Below are positions 16,641 through 19,587 of a stretch of 19,587 bases of DNA, piece after piece (position 1 is the stretch's first letter; every line of letters starts with the position of its first letter). This stretch comes from CAYGZA01 sp964354135. GTDB lineage: Bacteria; Planctomycetota; Planctomycetia; Pirellulales; Thermoguttaceae. Location of the stretch: positions 1 through 19,587 of the forward strand of contig CAYGZA010000091.1 of assembly GCA_964354135.1 (NCBI GenBank), read 5' to 3'. Made by a program: the position numbers and the translations under genes. The notes beneath the pieces were generated by a model. It searched no databases. It was not told where the DNA came from and saw nothing but the letters and a program-made list of their open reading frames with translations.

Positions 16641-17026
16641 CAGCACCGGACTCCGGATCGTCTGGGAGGTCAGTGTCGGTCCCCTGCACCGACAGCCGCC
16701 GCCAGGAGTGGCCGCCGTCGCTGGTCTTGAACATACTGCCGTCGGTGCCGAACCACGCCGCCTCGCGGTTCGTCGGATGGAAGGCCACGGAAACACCACT
16801 GTATGCCCGGCCTTTCGGCAAGCTCGCGATGAAATCGCCCCACGTCTGGACCGATGTGCGGCCGCTCTGGGCCGGGCTGCTTGCCGGCCCGCAGCATGTC
16901 GCTAATCGTCGATGTGGGTTGTGCGCTGGCGGAGTTCTCCTCGGCCGATAAACTCGCAGGATGTACGCCCAAGCACGCCGTACTGGCGGCCACGGTCGTG
17001 GATTTGACGAAGCGACGTCGGTTCAT
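16615..17026 (-). pseudogene. Tat-exported Asp-box (BNR/sialidase-like) protein, frameshifted and truncated
   Basis: The ATG at 17026 begins a twin-arginine signal, MNRRRFVKSTTVAAS, then TACLGVHPASLSAEE and MLRAGKQPGPE. Near 16855-16870 the coding sense moves to another frame, which continues WGDFIASLPKGRAYSGVSVA, then FHPTNREAAWFGTDGSMF and the Asp-box KTSDGGHSWRRL. The Asp-box (S/T-x-D-x-G-x-x-W) marks BNR beta-propellers of the sialidase/photosynthesis-stability type. Only about one blade remains of an expected 300 or more residues. Homology fades by about 16670 and the frame stops at 16615, just inside the start of the hydratase gene. A one-base indel plus deletion explains the pattern. 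The product cannot be functional. Confidence 0.65.
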
Positions 17027-18063
17027 CGATTCTAGGCTCAGCTCGGATTCGTCGTCCGTCGGATTCGCTACGAGCAACTATGGTCCTTCTATCGTACCGA
17101 AGTGGTTCGCGACCCGCCAGTTGGCTCGCCGATATCTCGATTCAGAAGGGAGTCCAACGGGTGCCTCCGATGCTCAACCGGACTTCCGCAGAGGCCAATG
17201 AGCGTGTTCCAAGAATGGTTCCTTTCTCGACGCCCGCCCCACGACTCCACGCTGCGCCCGAATTCCCCACCGTACGACTCCGAGATTGCCATCTCGGAAA
17301 TCAAAGCGATGAGAACCCGTGCGAACATCGCTTTATGGAGTGCTCTCCATACCCATCGTTAGGTGGAGGCATGAATCACCCATCCTCACCTCACCTGAGG
17401 GTGAAGCGGCCAAGACTAACCCAGCGGCGTTTGCCGTACTGCCGACAGGTCGCCGCAGTCGTTCACAAAATCCGAATGGTTCATGGAAAGCTCCTTGTGC
17501 TTCTGTGCTTCCGGGACCTCGTTGTCCTTGCCACCCGCTGGTGGGTCCCGGAGTTTTTTGACGAAAAATGTTTGGGTTGGAAGATACGTTCACGTGCGAG
17601 GTCGTTGGGGGCCCTCCGGGGGCATACCCATAGGGTATTGCCACTAGGAGTTCACTCGACCGTAAGGTCGCGCTAACTCTCGTCCTTGCGCGCGCGTTCC
17701 GAACGCATGTCGCGCACTCCGCCAGTTAGGCATACCGCCCTCTCTGGTCGTTGCCTGCGCCCTCTGACCGCTGTATCTGGGTCCCAGGTGGTTCCCCTGC
17801 GCGCAGCCCGAGAATCGACGTAAGTTGTTTCTGCGACGGTTCTTACGAGAAACACGACCTTCCCTCGAACGGGTGGAAAGCACCCGAAAAACCCCCACCG
17901 CAGGTAGTATCCGCCGCAAGAGGGGAAAACCGATTTTTGGCGGATGCCGACGGGCTCCCACCGCGCGCTTGCACGCGCCCGCGTAAGGGTGCCGGCCCGT
18001 TTTTGCGGCCGCGCGGTTTTGCGACCGAAAACGCCCCTGTAACCTCTGAGTGGAGAACGAGTT
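17027..18063. other. About 1 kb without a recognisable gene; divergent intergenic region
   Basis: Frames of 80-200 codons exist, but their composition (Arg/Pro/Ser-rich, overlapping on both strands) and lack of ribosome binding sites argue against genes. Visible structure: ATACCC-ATA-GGGTAT at 17624-17638; GGGTG-GAAAG-CACCC near 17869-17884; ATCCGCC at 17909-17915 pairing with GGCGGAT at 17939-17945. A weak sigma70-like pair, TTGCCT at 17751 and TATCTG at 17774 (17-base spacer), points toward the small ORFs at the right. The segment separates the minus-strand carbohydrate cluster from the plus-strand small-ORF array and could hold promoters for both. Confidence 0.4.
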
Positions 18064-18357
18064 ATGTCAACCGCCAACGTCAGCCCCATCGTGAGCGTCG
18101 AGGAAATCCTGCGGGCCGTAGCCTCCGGCAAAATCACGCCGGAAAACGCCGCCGCCATGATCCCCTCGCGGAATCACCATTCCGTCGGCACCCTATCCTG
18201 CAAAGTCAGTCCCAAGGGGGCACTCAGTCTGTACGGTTTGCAGCGGATGCCGGTCACCCTCTACGCGGAGCAATGGGAGAGGCTCCTGGAGTTCGCTTCG
18301 CAGATCAAGGCGTTTATCCAGAACCACCGTGAGCTTGCCCGCAAGGTCAGGGGTTAG
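18064..18357 (+). CDS. Small conserved-looking hypothetical protein (97 aa)
   Basis: ATG at 18064 with GGAG 8 bases upstream. The protein is MSTANVSPIVSVEEILRAV..., with an N-terminal helix (SVEEILRAVASGKITPENAA), a central predicted beta part (LSCKVSPKGALSLYGLQ; RMPVTLYAEQWERLLEF) and a C-terminal helix AFIQNHRELARKV. The block KGALSLYGLQRMPVTLY-x-E-Q-W looks like a compact folded domain and recalls small proteins of planctomycete genomes with no assigned function. No catalytic motif, signal peptide or membrane segment is seen. It is the first of a run of + strand small ORFs and follows a long leader with hairpins. A DNA- or RNA-associated accessory role is possible, but nothing in the sequence proves it. 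Confidence 0.75.
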   Translation: MSTANVSPIVSVEEILRAVASGKITPENAAAMIPSRNHHSVGTLSCKVSPKGALSLYGLQRMPVTLYAEQWERLLEFASQIKAFIQNHRELARKVRG

Positions 18358-18367
18358 GGGTTTCCCT

Positions 18368-18394
18368 CGCTGCCGTGTGGGGCGGCCGGCAGCG
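18368..18394 (+). other. Intergenic hairpin (8-bp perfect stem)
   Basis: CGCTGCCG (18368-18375) pairs perfectly with CGGCAGCG (18387-18394) around an 11-base loop. It sits 11 bp after the stop of the 97-aa gene. No T-run follows, so it is not a classic terminator; it could stabilise or attenuate the transcript. Confidence 0.5.
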
Positions 18395-18432
18395 CGATGA
18401 CCCCCCTGACCCTTTGGCTCAAGGAGCACGCG

Positions 18433-18651
18433 ATGAGATACGTGAGTCCCGAAGTTTTGGAGCGCTTGGTGCCACCTTGGGAGACACCCGATTGTCAACT
18501 GTGCGGGACACCGCTCCTGTCCCGGGAGAGTGGGCACCTCTGCACCCAATGCCGCGAGCTGGTCAATCTCACGCAGTCGTCCGATGAGAGAACCTCGCGG
18601 ATGGCGGTGCTCCGTCTGCGGCGCCTTGGGGCGTCAGGCGGAGCGGACTGA
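18433..18651 (+). CDS. Small zinc-ribbon protein (72 aa)
   Basis: The ATG at 18433 is chosen over the in-frame ATG at 18397 because AAGGAG lies 6 bases upstream of it. The protein starts MRYVSPEVLERLVPPWE. It carries two Cys pairs, DCQLCGTPLL and HLCTQCRELV, about 16 residues apart, a C-x2-C...C-x2-C zinc ribbon of the treble-clef or rubredoxin-knuckle type. A basic C-terminus (RMAVLRLRRLGAS) follows. Such ribbons often bind nucleic acid or bridge protein partners; the specific function is not recognisable. It lies 75 bp downstream of the 97-aa gene on the same strand, with a hairpin between them, so co-transcription is likely. Confidence 0.65.
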   Translation: MRYVSPEVLERLVPPWETPDCQLCGTPLLSRESGHLCTQCRELVNLTQSSDERTSRMAVLRLRRLGASGGAD

Positions 18652-18655
18652 CGCC

Positions 18656-18674
18656 TCGGCGCGATCGGCGCCGA
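18656..18674 (+). other. Perfect short hairpin after the zinc-ribbon gene
   Basis: TCGGCGC (18656-18662) and GCGCCGA (18668-18674) form a 7-bp GC-rich stem with a 5-base loop, 4 bp after the stop codon. A second hairpin with a T-run follows within 10 bp, so the two may act together in termination or transcript stability. Confidence 0.45.
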
Positions 18675-18682
18675 AGCTTGCC

Positions 18683-18708
18683 ACGCCCTGCAAATCGCGG
18701 GGCGTTTT
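18683..18708 (+). terminator. Possible intrinsic terminator
   Basis: ACGCCC (18683-18688) pairs with GGGCGT (18700-18705), and TTTT (18705-18708) follows, then CGTT. The stem is short and the T-run is only four, so termination would be weak. Placement after the zinc-ribbon gene fits. Confidence 0.35.
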
Positions 18709-18797
18709 CGTTGGCGGGGCGGGGTCGATTTGGTCCGCGATCGGCCCGCCATCGCGGCCGTAGGCGGTTTGGTGGCGTTTTTCGGGAGGTATCTCGC

Positions 18798-18986
18798 GTG
18801 GTGCCGATTGTGACGCAAACCATCGCGGCGGCCCGTGCGGCGGCTGTCTTCTGGTCCTTCACCACGGGCAAACCCGCGGTGATTGTGCTTGAGCGCGACG
18901 GCTTATGCGTTCTCATTGGGCCGCACGCGGAACCGGAGTTCGTTGTTTGCCGCTATGACGACGGCGGTAAGGAGATTACTCGGTAG
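18798..18986 (+). CDS. Small hypothetical protein (62 aa), GTG start
   Basis: Two adjacent GTG codons (18798 and 18801) follow GGGAGG by about 8 and 11 bases, a strong ribosome binding site that fixes the start. The frame upstream to 18678 is Arg/Gly-rich and overlaps hairpins, so it is non-coding. The protein begins MVPIVTQTIAAARAAAVFW, then TGKPAVIVLERDGLCVLIG and HAEPEFVVCRYDDGGKEITR. It looks like an N-terminal helix followed by three or four beta-strands, a small alpha/beta unit. I recognise no family or motif. It continues the run of + strand small genes, 146 bp after the zinc-ribbon gene. Confidence 0.55.
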   Translation: MVPIVTQTIAAARAAAVFWSFTTGKPAVIVLERDGLCVLIGPHAEPEFVVCRYDDGGKEITR

Positions 18987-19042
18987 ATCGTACACCCCAT
19001 TCCCGTGGACTGCGGAGGCGGCCGCAGATTGGGATTCACCTA

Positions 19043-19133
19043 ATGCCGCCAGAAATGCCGCCAGACGATATGCCGCCAGTAGACGCTATGCCGCCAGTTA
19101 AGGCCAAGCATGGAAACGGCGCTATGCCGCCAG
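19043..19133 (+). repeat. Cluster of ATGCCGCCAG direct repeats (five copies; two more at 19237 and 19406)
   Basis: The exact 10-mer occurs at 19043, 19055, 19070, 19088, 19124, 19237 and 19406, often preceded by T or TA. Spacing is irregular (12, 15, 18, 36, 113 and 169 bp between starts), so it is not a tandem array or a CRISPR. The inverted 8-base core GGCGGCAT occurs at 19384-19391. None was noticed in the first 19 kb. The first five copies occupy the gap between the 62-aa and 54-aa ORFs; the sixth lies inside the 54-aa ORF. The function is unknown: protein-binding sites or a short mobile repeat are possibilities. Confidence 0.8.
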
Positions 19134-19169
19134 CCGATTGTTCTGTTCCCTGACCGAAGGAGAATTGCC

Positions 19170-19334
19170 ATGAGTCGTGTTGACTACCCCGTTTACGGGG
19201 CGATGATGTCCTGGAATCTTCAGGACACGGATCTGTATGCCGCCAGAGCGGCGTTTGGCGGCGTGACAAGCGGCGTGGCACTCGGCGTGGCACTCTCCTG
19301 CCTGCCCCTGCCGGGCCAGCGACTTATGGCCTGA
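19170..19334 (+). CDS. Small hypothetical protein (54 aa), possibly disrupted at its C-terminus
   Basis: ATG at 19170 with GAAGGAG 7 bases upstream. The protein starts MSRVDYPVYGAMMSWNLQDT, then DLYAARAAFGGVTSG and a hydrophobic, low-complexity end VALGVALSCLPLPGQ. One ATGCCGCCAG repeat encodes YAAR at residues about 23-26. From 19291 the coding sequence runs into a long imperfect inverted repeat. The repeat-derived second half suggests that the original reading frame was interrupted and now ends in inserted DNA. No family is recognised. The strong ribosome binding site supports translation of at least the N-terminal part. Confidence 0.5.
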   Translation: MSRVDYPVYGAMMSWNLQDTDLYAARAAFGGVTSGVALGVALSCLPLPGQRLMA

Positions 19335-19399
19335 TTGCCTGCAAGGCAGGCCAGCGAGACGGAAAACCTGATTGCCGGGCAGGGGCGGCATGGAGAGTG
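19291..19399. repeat. Long imperfect inverted repeat (MITE-like palindromic element)
   Basis: The arm at 19291-19316 begins CACTCTCC-TGCC and continues into GCCCCTGCCGGGC. It pairs with 19374-19399, whose reverse complement reads CACTCTCC-ATGCC-GCCCCTGCCCGGC, with one bulge and a mismatch. Inside the 57-base loop is a second stem, GCCTGC-AAG-GCAGGC at 19337-19351. Inside the element, GGCCAGCGA and CCTGATTGCC each occur twice in the same order. No clear target-site duplication is visible. It could be a non-autonomous mobile element or a structured RNA. Confidence 0.6.
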
Positions 19400-19442
19400 T
19401 CGCGTATGCCGCCAGTCAGTCCCATTGGAAAGGAGTTGTCCC

Positions 19443-19587
19443 GTGCGAGCCCATAACCGCGGATGGCTGGTGTCGATCGTGGTCAGCCGAAGCGACTGTT
19501 GCCAGTTTAACGACCGCTGGCCGTGCTCCGCGCTGCCCGAGCAAGCCGCCCGGTTCGACTTCGACAGAAGGACCGGGGACCTCGTGG
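19443..19587 (+). CDS. Small hypothetical protein, 3' end outside window
   Basis: The GTG at 19443 follows AAAGGAG by 7 bases and the frame stays open to the right edge (48 codons). The protein reads MRAHNRGWLVSIVVSRSDCC, then FNDRWPCSALPEQAARF and DFDRRTGDLV. The pattern F-N-x-R-W-P-C-S-x-L followed by a beta hairpin F-D-x-R-T-G-D-L-V looks like a real small domain of the kind found in small-gene arrays of planctomycete genomes. I know no function for it. It is the fifth + strand small gene and shows that the array extends beyond the window. Confidence 0.6.
   Translation, partial: MRAHNRGWLVSIVVSRSDCCQFNDRWPCSALPEQAARFDFDRRTGDLV

Noticed and set aside
17751..17779. TTGCCT-17-TATCTG promoter for the small-ORF array
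   Set aside because: Weak match, 285 bp from the first ATG, and easily found by chance; noted only in the intergenic entry.
17751..18332. 193-codon + frame overlapping the 97-aa gene
   Set aside because: Out of frame with the better-supported 97-aa ORF, no ribosome binding site, and Arg/Pro-rich noise composition.
19043..19415. CRISPR array
   Set aside because: Repeats are only 10 bases, spacing runs from 12 to 169 bp, and no cas gene is present.

Overview
The window looks like an accessory stretch of a GC-rich bacterial chromosome, most likely Planctomycetota. The evidence is the protein style: very large secreted fusions, planctomycete-type helical and LTXXQ-like modules, FG-GAP repeats, and a cluster of very small ORFs at the right end. 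No rRNA, tRNA or universal marker is present, so this placement is inference.

Layout. Position 2-385 holds the 3'-truncated remnant of an endonuclease/exonuclease/phosphatase gene (+). A 1499-aa secreted protein (525-5024, -) combines a glycosidase-helper-like domain, an all-helical toroid-like region, beta domains and a C-terminal FG-GAP propeller, and resembles polysaccharide lyases in layout. Next come a 608-bp gap, a small two-helix membrane protein (5633-5869, -), and a graveyard of transposase remnants (IS66 C-terminus at 6186-6383, ISNCY-like fragment at about 6426-6778, both +).

The core is a minus-strand gene cluster, read right to left: an MhpD-like hydratase (15861-16640); a 767-aa CE4 polysaccharide deacetylase fused to an unrecognised domain (13482-15785); a 1495-aa GH42-like protein fused to the same domain, helical hairpin modules and an LTXXQ-like tail (8923-13410); a truncated copy (8527-8874); and a stand-alone copy (6794-8386). 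The repeated ~380-residue domain looks like a TIM-barrel glycosidase-type fold with two invariant Glu residues. I do not recognise it as a named family. It is the best candidate for an undescribed system: a carbohydrate-degrading cluster built by placing one new domain behind different known catalytic modules.

The cluster is scarred. The stand-alone copy starts with about 25 residues typical of a flavodoxin-fold/FMN reductase N-terminus. The neighbouring copy is cut after about 90 residues. A Tat-exported Asp-box protein upstream of the hydratase (16615-17026) is frameshifted and cut.

From 18064 to the right edge the strand switches to +. Here lie at least five very small ORFs with good ribosome binding sites, hairpins in the gaps, seven copies of the 10-mer ATGCCGCCAG, and a ~109-bp palindromic element that overlaps one ORF. 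This resembles a mobile or phage-like small-gene array. About 1 kb without a recognisable gene (17027-18063) separates it from the carbohydrate cluster.
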